64,000 nucleotides of DNA from Cellulomonas timonensis (GTDB lineage Bacteria > Actinomycetota > Actinomycetes > Actinomycetales > Cellulomonadaceae): contig NZ_FCOT01000012.1 of NCBI RefSeq assembly GCF_900046455.1, forward strand, positions 186,001-250,000, in the 5' to 3' direction. The translations under genes and the position numbers were made by a program. Below, in pieces: positions 35,390 through 43,731 of the stretch. The notes under the pieces are model-generated. The model saw only the letters and a program-made list of their open reading frames with translations. It ran no database searches and was not told where the DNA came from. How positions within the stretch are numbered: position 1 is the stretch's first letter; the number at the start of each line of letters is the position of its first letter.

Positions 35390-36695
35390 CGGCTGCCTCC
35401 TGACTGGCCGCTGCTCCCGGGTGGGGGGTCGCGCGAACTGCCGGCGCGTCGTGCCCAGGGCGGGACGGCCTCACGTCGGCGGCCCCGTAGACCGCCTCCT
35501 CGATGATCCGCACCACGCCCCGCTGCGCTGGCCCCCAGCCCTGCCGCGCGCTGGCGGCCAGCACCGAGCGCGGCTCCGGGCAGGCGAGGGCACGCTCCAG
35601 GCCGGCTGCGAGGCCGCCCGGGGTCGGCGGCGCCCACACCACATGCGGGCTCACCAGGTCGGCGCGCGCGTCCGGGTGGTCGTTGACCACGGGGACCAGC
35701 CCGGCGGCCAGCATCTCCTCCGCGACAAGGGAGATGTTGGTGAAGGACAGCGCGAAGCCCGCCGAGCAGCGCCGGTACAGCGCGGCGAGCTCGACCGGGG
35801 TGAGCCGCCCGTGCCACGTCACGGGGAAGGTGACATCGGTGAACCGCTCGCCGTAGGCGTGGATCTCCTGCTCGGGGTGGCGGGCGTGGAACTGCTCGAG
35901 GGCCAGCCGTGCGAGCAGGTAGCCGCGGCGGCCGACGCCCGGCTTGGCGTAGAGCACGACGCCGGTTCGGGCGCCGTCTGCCGCTGCGGCGGCGGCCGGT
36001 GACGCGGGATCCAGCGCGTACGTGTCGGTGTCGCAGCCGAACGGGACCACGTCCACGTCCACCCCCACCTCGCGGGCGAGCGTGCCGGCGACCATCTCCC
36101 CCAGTGCGATCATCCGCAGGCCGAGCCGGTAGCTGTCCTCGGCGAGCGCGTACCGCGACCCGCGCGGGAAGAAGTACGGCTCGAAGTCCTGCACGAAGTA
36201 CAGCCGCCGCATCGGCATCGTGCCCCGCGACGCCAGCACATGCGCCGTGGGCCAGGACGTGGCCACGCACGCGTCGACGCCGACGATGCCGCCGTCCGCG
36301 CTGAGGATGCGCGCCTGCACTCCCGGCCAGCCCGCGCGCACGACAGCCGCCTGCTCGCGCACATCGCCGCCATGCCGGTCGTACAGGAACACCGTGCAGG
36401 TGTGCCCGGCGGCCTCCAGCGCCTCGATCATCCGGAACATCGTGGTGTGGCCGCCCGAGCCCAGCGACGGCGGCGTGCACAGCCACCCGATATGCAGCGG
36501 GCGCGCGCGGCGGGGGCGCACCGGCGGCGAGGCCAACCGCACCCGGGTGGAGTCCGCGACGTCGCCGGCCAGCAGCGGCAGGTCGGGCGCCTGCGCGTCC
36601 AAGCGTGCCGCGAGCCGCCGGATCCCGCGCCGGATCAGCTCGCGGACCCCGTGCCGCCGGGCGAACCGTGCCACATGTCGTGCCGAGATGGTCAT
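35331..36695 (-). CDS. GT4-type glycosyltransferase (WsaF-like)
   Basis: 454 residues. After a basic N-terminal helix, HIGWLCTPPSLGSGGHTTMFRMIEALEAAGHTCTVFLYDRHG and LYFVQDFEPYFFPRGSRYALAEDSYRLGLRMIALGEMVAGTL are blocks characteristic of the WsaF-like rhamnosyltransferase group. The C-terminal domain has WHGRLTPVELAALYRRCSAGFALSFTNISLVAEEMLAAGLVPVVND. A Pro/Ala/Ser-rich tail of about 45 residues ends the chain and overlaps the convergent gene. ATG 36695 has AGGAGGACG 3 nt upstream. It is the last gene of the eight-gene minus-strand operon. Confidence 0.85.
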   Translation of the reverse strand: MTISARHVARFARRHGVRELIRRGIRRLAARLDAQAPDLPLLAGDVADSTRVRLASPPVRPRRARPLHIGWLCTPPSLGSGGHTTMFRMIEALEAAGHTCTVFLYDRHGGDVREQAAVVRAGWPGVQARILSADGGIVGVDACVATSWPTAHVLASRGTMPMRRLYFVQDFEPYFFPRGSRYALAEDSYRLGLRMIALGEMVAGTLAREVGVDVDVVPFGCDTDTYALDPASPAAAAAADGARTGVVLYAKPGVGRRGYLLARLALEQFHARHPEQEIHAYGERFTDVTFPVTWHGRLTPVELAALYRRCSAGFALSFTNISLVAEEMLAAGLVPVVNDHPDARADLVSPHVVWAPPTPGGLAAGLERALACPEPRSVLAASARQGWGPAQRGVVRIIEEAVYGAADVRPSRPGHDAPAVRATPHPGAAASQEAAVSQEAVGPGPASSRPAATS

Positions 36696-36738
36696 CTCGT
36701 CCTCCTGCCTGCGTGCGATGGGCACGCCGTCGCGGCGC

Positions 36739-37848
36739 TCACAGGTCGCGCAGCGCCTTGTCGAGCACCTCGACGACGCGGTCCTGTTGAGCCGGCTCCA
36801 CGTGCGGGTGCAATGGCAGCGAGAGGATCTCGCCCGCTGCCGCCTCGGCCACGGGGAAGTCCCCGGGGCCGTGGCCCAGCGACGCCAGGGCGCCGGTGAG
36901 GTGCAGGGGCACCGGGTAGTGCACCCCCGCGCCGATGCCCGCCGCGTGCAGCGCCGCGAGCACGCGGTCGCGCTCCGGCACGCGCACCACGTACAGGTGC
37001 CACACGTCGAGGTTCCCCGGGGCCGTGGTGGGGGCGGCCACGTGGTCGACGCCCGCGAGCAGCTCGCCGTACCGCTGCGCGGCCGCCCGGCGCTGCTCGT
37101 TCCACCGCTCCAGGCGCCGCAGTTTCGCGGAGAGCACCACCGCCTGGATCGTGTCGAGGCGCGAGTTGAAGCCGACGGCGTCATGCCGGTACTTCACGGC
37201 GCTGCCGTGCGCCCCGAGCAGCCGGACTCGTTGCGCGATGTCGGGGTCGTTCGTGGTGACCGCCCCCGCGTCCCCCGCGGCGCCCAGGTTCTTCCCCGGG
37301 TAGAAGCTGGTGGCGGCCACAGCGCCGAGCGCCCCGGCAGCCGTCCCGTGGCGCCGGGCCCCCTGTGCCTGGGCCGCGTCCTCGACGATGACGGCGCCGA
37401 CGGCGGCGGCCAGCGGGGCGAGCAACTCGACGGGGGCTGGCTGGCCGAACAGGTGCACGGGCACGATGGCGGCCGTGCGATCGGTCACCGCGGCGGGCGC
37501 CAGTGCCGGGTCGAGCAGCAGGTGCGCGGGGTCCACGTCGACCAGCACCGGTGTCGCGCCGGCACGCAGCACCGCCTCCGCGGTGGCGATGAAGGTGTTG
37601 GCGGGCAGCACCACCTCGTCCCCGGGCCCGACGCCGACCGCGCGCAGCGCGAGCTCCAGCGCGTCGGTGCCGTTCGCGACGCCCACGCAGCTCGACACCC
37701 CGAGGTAGCGGGCGTACTCGGCCTCGAAGGCGGCCACCTGGGGTCCGCCCACGAACGCTGTGGACTCGAAGACCGCCCGCAGCGCGGGGCCCACCTCCGC
37801 GTCGATCTCGCGTTGCTGGGCCCCAAGGTCCACCAGGGGGATGCTCAT
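36739..37848 (-). CDS. DegT/DnrJ/EryC1 sugar aminotransferase (3-aminotransferase-like)
   Basis: 369 residues. PLP enzyme of the sugar-aminotransferase class: FVGGPQVAAFEAEYARYLG, GVANGTDALELALRA, DEVVLPANTFIATAEAVLRAGATPVLVDVDP, VEDAAQAQGARRHG and the PLP-lysine loop TSFYPGKNLGAAGDAGAVTT. The FYPGKNLG loop resembles FdtB/QdtB/WbpE enzymes that aminate C3 of a keto-sugar nucleotide using glutamate. ATGA overlap with the flippase gene upstream. It could pair with the Gfo/Idh dehydrogenase of the same operon. Confidence 0.93.
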   Translation of the reverse strand: MSIPLVDLGAQQREIDAEVGPALRAVFESTAFVGGPQVAAFEAEYARYLGVSSCVGVANGTDALELALRAVGVGPGDEVVLPANTFIATAEAVLRAGATPVLVDVDPAHLLLDPALAPAAVTDRTAAIVPVHLFGQPAPVELLAPLAAAVGAVIVEDAAQAQGARRHGTAAGALGAVAATSFYPGKNLGAAGDAGAVTTNDPDIAQRVRLLGAHGSAVKYRHDAVGFNSRLDTIQAVVLSAKLRRLERWNEQRRAAAQRYGELLAGVDHVAAPTTAPGNLDVWHLYVVRVPERDRVLAALHAAGIGAGVHYPVPLHLTGALASLGHGPGDFPVAEAAAGEILSLPLHPHVEPAQQDRVVEVLDKALRDL

Positions 37849-39419
37849 GCCACGACCTCCTCGACGTTGCTTCCCGGGGACGCGTCCGGCCCCCGGGTGG
37901 TGCGCGCCGGCGAGTCCCGCCGGGCAGGCTCAGAGCTGATGGGCTGCGGCACGTCGACCTGTCCCGCAGCCCGCGCGCGGCGCGGCAGTGTCGACCAGCA
38001 CGGCGCCGTGAGGCCCGCGTGGACGGCCAGACCGACCAGGCCGCCGAGCACAGCGGCGAGCAGCGGCGAGTCGACCAGGCCGGCCGCCCAGGCCGCGGCG
38101 AGCCCGCAGGCGACGCTGCCCGCGAGCGCGGGCGCCACGGCCCGGACGAGTGGGGACACCGGCGTGGCCACCGCACGGCGCAGCACCAGCACGTACAGCG
38201 GCACGACGACAGCCACCGCGACCACGGCGTGCGCGACCCCCGCGCCCGCCAGGCCCCACCGCGCCACCGCGAGCGCCATCGCGGGCGCCAGGGCCGCGCA
38301 CCAGGCGACCTGCACCCAGAACAGCCCGACCGTCCGGCCCGCGCCCACGCTCAGATCCGCGAACACCTCGGCCAGCACGCGCGCCGCGGCGAACACCGCC
38401 AGCCCGAGCATCGCCGCTGCGGCGCCCGACCACGGACCGCCGTACACGCCAGTGACCAGCGGCTGCGCCAGGGCGGCCAACAGCGCGCACACCGGGAACG
38501 ACACGAGCGCGATCCCCTCGACCACGAGCGGGATCGCCGGCGCCAGGCGGCCCGCCGTGAACAGCCGCCCGAACGTCGGCACGGCCACGGTGCGGATGAT
38601 CGCGGTGAACACGCTGCTGGGCAGGCTCGCCAGGTTGAACGCCAACAGGTACAGCCCCAGCTCGACGGTGCCGAGCGTGCGGCCGATGACGACGTAGTCG
38701 ATGTTCAGCGTCGCGAAGACGATGAGGTTCGCGGCGGCCAGCGGCAGCCCCATCCGCAGCACGTCCCGCGCCACCCGGCGGTCGAAGCCCGGCCGGTGGC
38801 GCGTCGGGCTGACGATCAGGTACCCGGCCGTCGCCACGAGCTGCCCGCCGACGCGCGACCAGGCGAGCGCGTAGGCGCCCCAGCCGGCCTGGGCCATCGG
38901 GATCACCAGCGCCAGGCTCACGATGATGTTCGCGAGGTCCACGAGGATGCGCCGGCGCTGGTGGAAGTCCCGCCAGATCAGCGCCGTCGGCACCGACGAG
39001 ACGCCGGTGAGCAGCACGGTGAGCGCGAGCACCTGGATCACGGGCGCGGCGGCCGGGTCGCCCAGCACCCCGGCCAACCACGGCGCGCCCAGCACCATCG
39101 CGGCGGTGAGCCCTGCGCTGTTCGCCAGGGAGATCGTCCAGACCGTGGGCGCGAGCTCGGCGGGGTCCCGGTCGCCGCGCGCCAGCGAGGCGGTGACGCC
39201 CAGCTCGGCGGCGTTCAGCGCGATGGTCTGCACGACGATCGCGATGGCCAGCACCCCGAAGTGCTCGGGGGCGACGAGCCGGGCGACGATGATCGTCGAG
39301 ACGAAGGTCAGCACCCGCGACGCCGCCACGTTGGCAGCGCCCCACAGTGCGCCGCTGCGCACGCGCGGGGCGAGCCCGGCGTCGGCCGCCGGGAGTCCGC
39401 TAGCCGCGGGCTCCGTCAC
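37845..39419 (-). CDS. Polysaccharide flippase (Wzx-like, MATE/MOP superfamily)
   Basis: 524 residues with about 12-14 helices. The N-terminus RVRSGALWGAANVAASRVLTFVSTIIVARLVAPEHFGVLAIAIVVQ is typical of polysaccharide biosynthesis (oligosaccharide flippase) proteins, and LIWRDFHQRRRI and FNLASLPSSVFTAIIRTVAVPTFGRL are matching internal blocks. It moves lipid-linked repeat units across the membrane. The last ~45 residues are polar and disordered. The GTG start overlaps the upstream glycosyltransferase stop by 4 nt. Confidence 0.92.
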   Translation of the reverse strand: MTEPAASGLPAADAGLAPRVRSGALWGAANVAASRVLTFVSTIIVARLVAPEHFGVLAIAIVVQTIALNAAELGVTASLARGDRDPAELAPTVWTISLANSAGLTAAMVLGAPWLAGVLGDPAAAPVIQVLALTVLLTGVSSVPTALIWRDFHQRRRILVDLANIIVSLALVIPMAQAGWGAYALAWSRVGGQLVATAGYLIVSPTRHRPGFDRRVARDVLRMGLPLAAANLIVFATLNIDYVVIGRTLGTVELGLYLLAFNLASLPSSVFTAIIRTVAVPTFGRLFTAGRLAPAIPLVVEGIALVSFPVCALLAALAQPLVTGVYGGPWSGAAAAMLGLAVFAAARVLAEVFADLSVGAGRTVGLFWVQVAWCAALAPAMALAVARWGLAGAGVAHAVVAVAVVVPLYVLVLRRAVATPVSPLVRAVAPALAGSVACGLAAAWAAGLVDSPLLAAVLGGLVGLAVHAGLTAPCWSTLPRRARAAGQVDVPQPISSEPARRDSPARTTRGPDASPGSNVEEVVA

Positions 39420-40441
39420 GAGATCCCCACGATCCGCCAGACCTTCCAGCGGACCCGGTCGGCGAGGTCGCGGGCGGCCCGCATGACTCCCTGGGCCTGG
39501 GTGGGCCTGCGGCCCGACGTCGCGTGGACGAGCGTGCGGCGCACGGCGCGGGCGCGCGGCCACGCGGCGCTGGCCGGCCAGGCCTCCTCCGCGAAGTCCG
39601 CGAGTTGCGCCGCGGTGGCGGGGTCGGCTCCGGCGTCCAGGTCGCGGGCGGCGAGCACCAGGGCCTCGCGGGCGAGGGCGCGCCGGGCCCGCTGCCACCG
39701 CGCCGGGGCGCCCGGCAGCAGGGCGCGGGTCTGGGGCTGGTCGAGGACGGCGAACGCGGCGAGCCGGTGGCGCAGGTCCACGAGCATGGTGGCGAAGGCC
39801 GTGAGGTGCATGTTGGCCTCGTGCACCCGGTAGTGGGCGTGGACGGGCCCGTTGACCCGCCCGACGTCCCACCGGGCCGCGGTGCGCAGCCAGTACTCGA
39901 GGTCCGCCGAGTGCGGCAGCGCGGGGTTGTAGTCGCCGACCTCGCGCAGCGCCGCCGTCCGCATCACCACCTCGGGCGAGAGGATGAAGCAGCGGCCGCG
40001 GCGGCTCGCCCACCCGATCCACTCGGCGCCGCCCCAGAGCGTCCACGAGACCGGACGCCAGCCCGGACGGGGCGGGGCCGGGGTCGAGAACGACTCCGGC
40101 AGGCCGTAGACCAGGCCGACGGACGGCCGCGCCTCCATCAGGTCCGTGGCCCGGGCGAGCGCGCCGGGCGCCAGCAGGTCGTCCGCGGAGAGCAGCACCA
40201 CGTACGTCCCCCGCACCAGCGCGAACCCGTCGTTGTACGTGGCGATGTGCCCACGGTTGACCTCGTGGGCCAGGACGGTGACGCGCGCGTCGGCGTCCGC
40301 GAGGGCGCGCGCGACCTCCAGCGAGTCATCGGTGGACGCGTCGTCGACGATCACCACGTCCGCGCGCACCCTCTCCTGGGTCAGCACGCTCGCCACGACC
40401 TGGGGCAGGTAGCGGCCGTAGTTGTAGCAGGGGCCCATCAT
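39416..40441 (-). CDS. Glycosyltransferase family 2, N-terminus doubtful
   Basis: 341 residues as drawn, GT-A fold: PCYNYGRYLPQVVASVL, DVVIVDDASTDDSLEVARAL, VNRGHIATYNDGFALVRGTYVVLLSADDLLAPGALARA. The C-terminal half has GDYNPALPHSADLEYWLRTAARWDVGRVNGPVHAHYRVH. The start is odd: only MMG precedes the PCYNYG motif, so the first beta strand (normally like VSVVI) is missing. The DNA immediately upstream is a C-rich, low-complexity tract. The real start is probably lost in a bad junction. It overlaps the flippase gene by 4 nt. Confidence 0.82.
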   Translation of the reverse strand: MMGPCYNYGRYLPQVVASVLTQERVRADVVIVDDASTDDSLEVARALADADARVTVLAHEVNRGHIATYNDGFALVRGTYVVLLSADDLLAPGALARATDLMEARPSVGLVYGLPESFSTPAPPRPGWRPVSWTLWGGAEWIGWASRRGRCFILSPEVVMRTAALREVGDYNPALPHSADLEYWLRTAARWDVGRVNGPVHAHYRVHEANMHLTAFATMLVDLRHRLAAFAVLDQPQTRALLPGAPARWQRARRALAREALVLAARDLDAGADPATAAQLADFAEEAWPASAAWPRARAVRRTLVHATSGRRPTQAQGVMRAARDLADRVRWKVWRIVGIS

Positions 40442-41481
40442 GGCGGGTCGGGCCTTCCCCGTGTCGGCTGGCTGGGCCGGTGGGCGCCTCTCTCCCCCCT
40501 CCGCCCGCCCCGCCCGGCCCCCGCTCGGCGCCCCCCCGTCCGCCCCCACCCCCGACGGTCTGCCTCCTCTCGCGCCCTCACGGGCTCGTCGGGCAGGGCG
40601 GGCGCGTCGGGCAGGGCGAAGTTCGTCGGCGCGGCGAGGTCCACGGCCAGGGCCGCCTGCGCGAGCGCGACGTCGTCGGCCTGCGGAGCCGGGGCGAGAG
40701 TGGTGTCGGCCCGATGCCGCCCCGCCGCCGGGCCCTCGCCCCGTGCGCGCGCCGGGACACCCACCCAGGTCTGGCCGTCCGGCAGGTCGCTGAGCAGCGC
40801 CGCGCCCATCCCGAGGGTGGCGCCCGCGCCCACGCGCACCCCTTGCCGCACCGACGCGTTCATCCCCACATAGGCGGCGCGCCCCACGACGACCCCGCCG
40901 CCCAGGCTGACGCCCGCGCACAGCGTCGCGAAGTCCTCGACGACCACGTCGTGGGTGAGGGTGGCCTGCGGCATGACCACGACGTGCGCGCCCACGGTGA
41001 CCGAGGCGGTCAGCACGACACCCGCGAGCAGGATGCCGCCCGGTCCGACCACGCAGCCCTCCGGCGCCTCGACGCCGGGATGGATCGCCCTAGCCCAGCG
41101 CTCCTCCCCGACGCCGTGCTCGGCGAGCCGCGCCACGAGTGCCGCACGCGCGGAGCCCTGCCCCGCGCAGACGAGGACGCGCGCGTGGGGCAGCGTCGCG
41201 ATGTGCTCGATGCCGCCGAGGACGGGCGCCCCGTCCACCGAGCCGCCGCGCAGCGCAGGCGAGTCGTCGAGGAAGCCCGCGACGTCCTCACCGGCCGCGC
41301 GCAGCAGCGCGAGGACCTCGCGGCCCAGTCCGCCGGCCGCGACGAGGACGATTGGCGACGCGTCCGGGCCCTCGCCTGCCGTCGAAGGCCCCTGGCGGGG
41401 AGCCGACTCGCGGGGAGCCTGGCTGGGCTTCGGCGCATCCCTGCGGGGCGTTCGCGCCGTGCCGTCAGTGCTGCGCGCCAT
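40438..41481 (-). CDS. NeuD/PglD-type sugar O/N-acyltransferase, C-terminus doubtful
   Basis: 347 residues as drawn. SPIVLVAAGGLGREVLALLRAAGEDVAGFLDD is the PglD_N Rossmann-like domain. A left-handed beta helix with hexapeptide repeats follows (EGCVVGPGGILLAGVVLTASVTVGAHVVVMPQATLTHDVVVEDFATLCAGVSLGGGVVVGRAAYVGMNASV), then TWVGVPARAR, the usual family end. About 90 further residues of low-complexity sequence follow and are probably false beyond DEPVRA. Such enzymes acetylate 4-amino sugars, which fits the DegT gene upstream. Start chosen at ATG 41481; GTG 41490 is possible. Confidence 0.82.
   Translation of the reverse strand: MARSTDGTARTPRRDAPKPSQAPRESAPRQGPSTAGEGPDASPIVLVAAGGLGREVLALLRAAGEDVAGFLDDSPALRGGSVDGAPVLGGIEHIATLPHARVLVCAGQGSARAALVARLAEHGVGEERWARAIHPGVEAPEGCVVGPGGILLAGVVLTASVTVGAHVVVMPQATLTHDVVVEDFATLCAGVSLGGGVVVGRAAYVGMNASVRQGVRVGAGATLGMGAALLSDLPDGQTWVGVPARARGEGPAAGRHRADTTLAPAPQADDVALAQAALAVDLAAPTNFALPDAPALPDEPVRAREEADRRGWGRTGGRRAGAGRGGRRGERGAHRPSQPTRGRPDPP
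40470..40580. other. C-rich low-complexity tract, suspected bad assembly junction
   Basis: A run of C/G homopolymers (for example CCCCCCTCCGCCCGCCCCGCC near 40495) unlike the surrounding coding DNA separates the truncated start of a GT2 gene from the unnaturally long end of an acyltransferase gene. It has at best vague similarity to adapter sequence, so the cause is unproven. Confidence 0.45.
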
Positions 41482-42736
41482 ACGCCCCACCCGCCTCGTG
41501 CCGACCGGCGCCGACCGGCTCGCCGTGGCCTAGCTCCTGCTCGCCGGGCGACGCCGCGCCCGCCAGCCCCGCGGCCGAGCGGAGCGCGTTGACGACCCGC
41601 GCCTGGTCGGCGCCGGTGAGCTCGTGGTGGAGCGGCAGGATGAGCGTGGTGTCGGTGAGGTGCTCGGTGACCGGCAGCGGCTGGCCGCCATGGTCGCCGT
41701 CCGCGTAGGCGGGCTGCCGGTGGATGGCCATGATCCCGCGCCGTGCGGAGATGCCGGCGGTGGCGAGGTGCGCCAGCAGCCCGTCGCGGTCGAGCGGGAA
41801 CCCCGGGCCGACCTCCACCCAGTAGGACTGGAAGTTGCTGGCGCCCCAGGCCGGATCGGCCACGGCGCGCAGCCCCGGGATCTGGGCGATGTGCGCGGCG
41901 TACTCGGCGGCCAGCGAGCGACGCCGCGCCACGATGTCCCGCAAGCGCCCGAGCTGCACGATGCCGACGGCGGCCTGCAGGTCGGTCATCCGGTAGTTGA
42001 AGCCGACTTCGAGGTACTGCTCGGCGGGCGCGAGGACGCTGGCGTGCCGCTCGGCGGCGGAGACGCTCATGGCGTGCTCGCGCAGGCGTCGGGCGCGCTC
42101 GGCCCAGTCGGGGCGCGCCGTGGTGATCATGCCGCCCTCTCCGGTGGTGAGGAGCTTGCGGGGGTGGAAGGACCACGCCGCGATCTCGGCGCCGGCGCCG
42201 GCCGGGCGTCCGAGGTAGGTGGTCCCGGCGGCGCATGCCGCGTCCTCCACGACCACGATCCCGCGCGGGTCGCACTCGGCCCGGACCTGCTCGAGGTCGA
42301 CGGGCTGGCCGCCCTGGTCGACGACGATCACGGCCCTGGTGCGCGGGGTCAGCGCCGCGGCGACCGTGGCGCCGGTGACGTTCCCGGTCACGGCGTCGAC
42401 ATCGGCGAACACGGGCCGCGCGCCGGCGTGCACCACGGCGTTGGCCGTCGCGACGAAGGAGAAGGACGGCACCACGACGTCGTCGCCGGGCTCGACTCCG
42501 GCCACGATCAGCGCGAGGTGCAGCGCCGTGGTGCAGGAGGAGGTCGCGACGGCGAAGCCGGCCCGTTGCGCCTCGGCGAACTCCTCCTCGAACTGCGCCA
42601 CCCGGGGACCCTGCGCGATCCAGCCGGAGCTGATCACCTCGGTGAGCGCCTCGACCTCGGCGGCGCCCAGCCACGGGCGCATGACGTCGATGCGGCTCAG
42701 CGATCGCGGCTCCGCGGCTCCGCCGTCCCCGGTCAC
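41465..42736 (-). CDS. DegT/DnrJ/EryC1 sugar aminotransferase (4-amino-sugar type)
   Basis: 423 residues. Start blocks RIDVMRPWLGAAEVEALTEVISSGWIAQGPRVAQFEEEFAE and TSSCTTALHLAL are followed by VVVPSFSFVATANAVVHAGARPVFADVD, VVEDAACAAGTTYLG and the PLP-lysine loop SFHPRKLLTTGEGGMITT. The FHPRK loop resembles PglE/perosamine-synthase-type C4 aminotransferases. The acyltransferase just downstream would then acetylate the new amine. The GTG start overlaps the SDR stop by 4 nt; the last 17 bases overlap the acyltransferase start. Confidence 0.93.
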   Translation of the reverse strand: MTGDGGAAEPRSLSRIDVMRPWLGAAEVEALTEVISSGWIAQGPRVAQFEEEFAEAQRAGFAVATSSCTTALHLALIVAGVEPGDDVVVPSFSFVATANAVVHAGARPVFADVDAVTGNVTGATVAAALTPRTRAVIVVDQGGQPVDLEQVRAECDPRGIVVVEDAACAAGTTYLGRPAGAGAEIAAWSFHPRKLLTTGEGGMITTARPDWAERARRLREHAMSVSAAERHASVLAPAEQYLEVGFNYRMTDLQAAVGIVQLGRLRDIVARRRSLAAEYAAHIAQIPGLRAVADPAWGASNFQSYWVEVGPGFPLDRDGLLAHLATAGISARRGIMAIHRQPAYADGDHGGQPLPVTEHLTDTTLILPLHHELTGADQARVVNALRSAAGLAGAASPGEQELGHGEPVGAGRHEAGGAYGAQH

Positions 42737-43731
42737 GACGCCGCCACCAGCCCGCGCCCGGCCGCGATCTCGTCGCGTTGCGGGCGCCACCAGTCGACGA
42801 GCTCGCGCAGCCCGTCCTCGAGCCCCACCTGCGCCTCGAACCCCAGGTCGACGCGTGCCGCCGTGGTGTCGGCGAGCCGGCGGGCGACGCCGTTGACCGC
42901 GCGCTCGGGGCCGTGCTCCACGGACAGGTCGGAGTCCATCGCCCGCAACAGCGCCTGCGCGAGGCCCAGCAGCGACGTCTCGGTCCCCGACGCGATGTTG
43001 TAGACGCCCTCGACCACATCGCTCGATGCCGCGAGCACGTTCGAGCGGGCGATGTCCCGGGTGAACGCGAAGTCCATCGTCTGGAGCCCGTCGCCGAAGA
43101 TCAGCGGCGGCAGCCCATCCGCGATCCGCTCCATCCAGCGCACCAGCACCTCGGTGTAGAGGCCGTGCACGTCCATGCGCGGCCCGTAGACGTTGAAGTA
43201 CCGCAGCAGCACGTAGTCGAGGCCGTGCATCGCGCGGAAGCTGCGGGCCATGCCCTCGTTGAAGGACTTCGCGGCGCCGTAGAACGTGTCGTTGTTGTGG
43301 TGGTGGTGCCGCTCCCCCGTCGGGAATTGCTCCGCCAGCCCGTACACCGACGCGCTGGACGCGGCGACGACCTTCTGCACCCGGTGCTCCACCGCGGCCT
43401 CCAGGACGGTGAATGTCCCGTCGACGAGCACTTCGAGGGCCAGCCGGGGCTCCTCCGCGCACTGCGTGATGCGGATGGCCGCCTGGTGGAAGACGAGGTC
43501 CTGGCCGCGCGTGACGTCGTGCACCAGGTCCCGGTCCCGCAGGTCCCCCTCGACGAGGTCCACGCGGCCAGAGGCGAGCGCGTCGGCGAGGTTCTCGCGG
43601 CGGCCGCGCACCAGGTTGTCCAGGACGACGACGTGCGAGGCCCCGACGTCGAGAAGCTGGTCCACCAGCGTGGAGCCGATGGTGCCGGCCCCTCCGGTCA
43701 CCAGGATGCGGGCTCCTTGCAGCGTGCTCAT
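42733..43731 (-). CDS. NAD-dependent epimerase/dehydratase (extended SDR)
   Basis: 332 residues. NAD site ILVTGGAGTIGSTLVDQL, LDNLVRGRRENL, FHQAAIRITQCAEEP, catalytic SASVYG serine region and YGAAK (Tyr/Lys), then RYFNVYGPRMDVHGLYTEV and PLIFGDGLQTMDFAFTRDIA. These are nucleotide-sugar 4-epimerase or 4,6-dehydratase features; the reaction cannot be fixed. An unusual HHHHNND run sits between the two catalytic regions. In this operon it could supply the 4-keto sugar for the aminotransferase that follows. ATG overlap with the oxidoreductase gene upstream. Confidence 0.92.
   Translation of the reverse strand: MSTLQGARILVTGGAGTIGSTLVDQLLDVGASHVVVLDNLVRGRRENLADALASGRVDLVEGDLRDRDLVHDVTRGQDLVFHQAAIRITQCAEEPRLALEVLVDGTFTVLEAAVEHRVQKVVAASSASVYGLAEQFPTGERHHHHNNDTFYGAAKSFNEGMARSFRAMHGLDYVLLRYFNVYGPRMDVHGLYTEVLVRWMERIADGLPPLIFGDGLQTMDFAFTRDIARSNVLAASSDVVEGVYNIASGTETSLLGLAQALLRAMDSDLSVEHGPERAVNGVARRLADTTAARVDLGFEAQVGLEDGLRELVDWWRPQRDEIAAGRGLVAAS

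Noticed and set aside
40480-40580. C-rich tract as Nextera i7 adapter
   Set aside because: Similarity is only vague and the spacing of the parts does not fit; kept only as a suspect junction.
43300-43330. HHHHNND run in the SDR as a vector His-tag
   Set aside because: It is in the middle of the protein between catalytic motifs and codons are mixed, so it is a natural loop.
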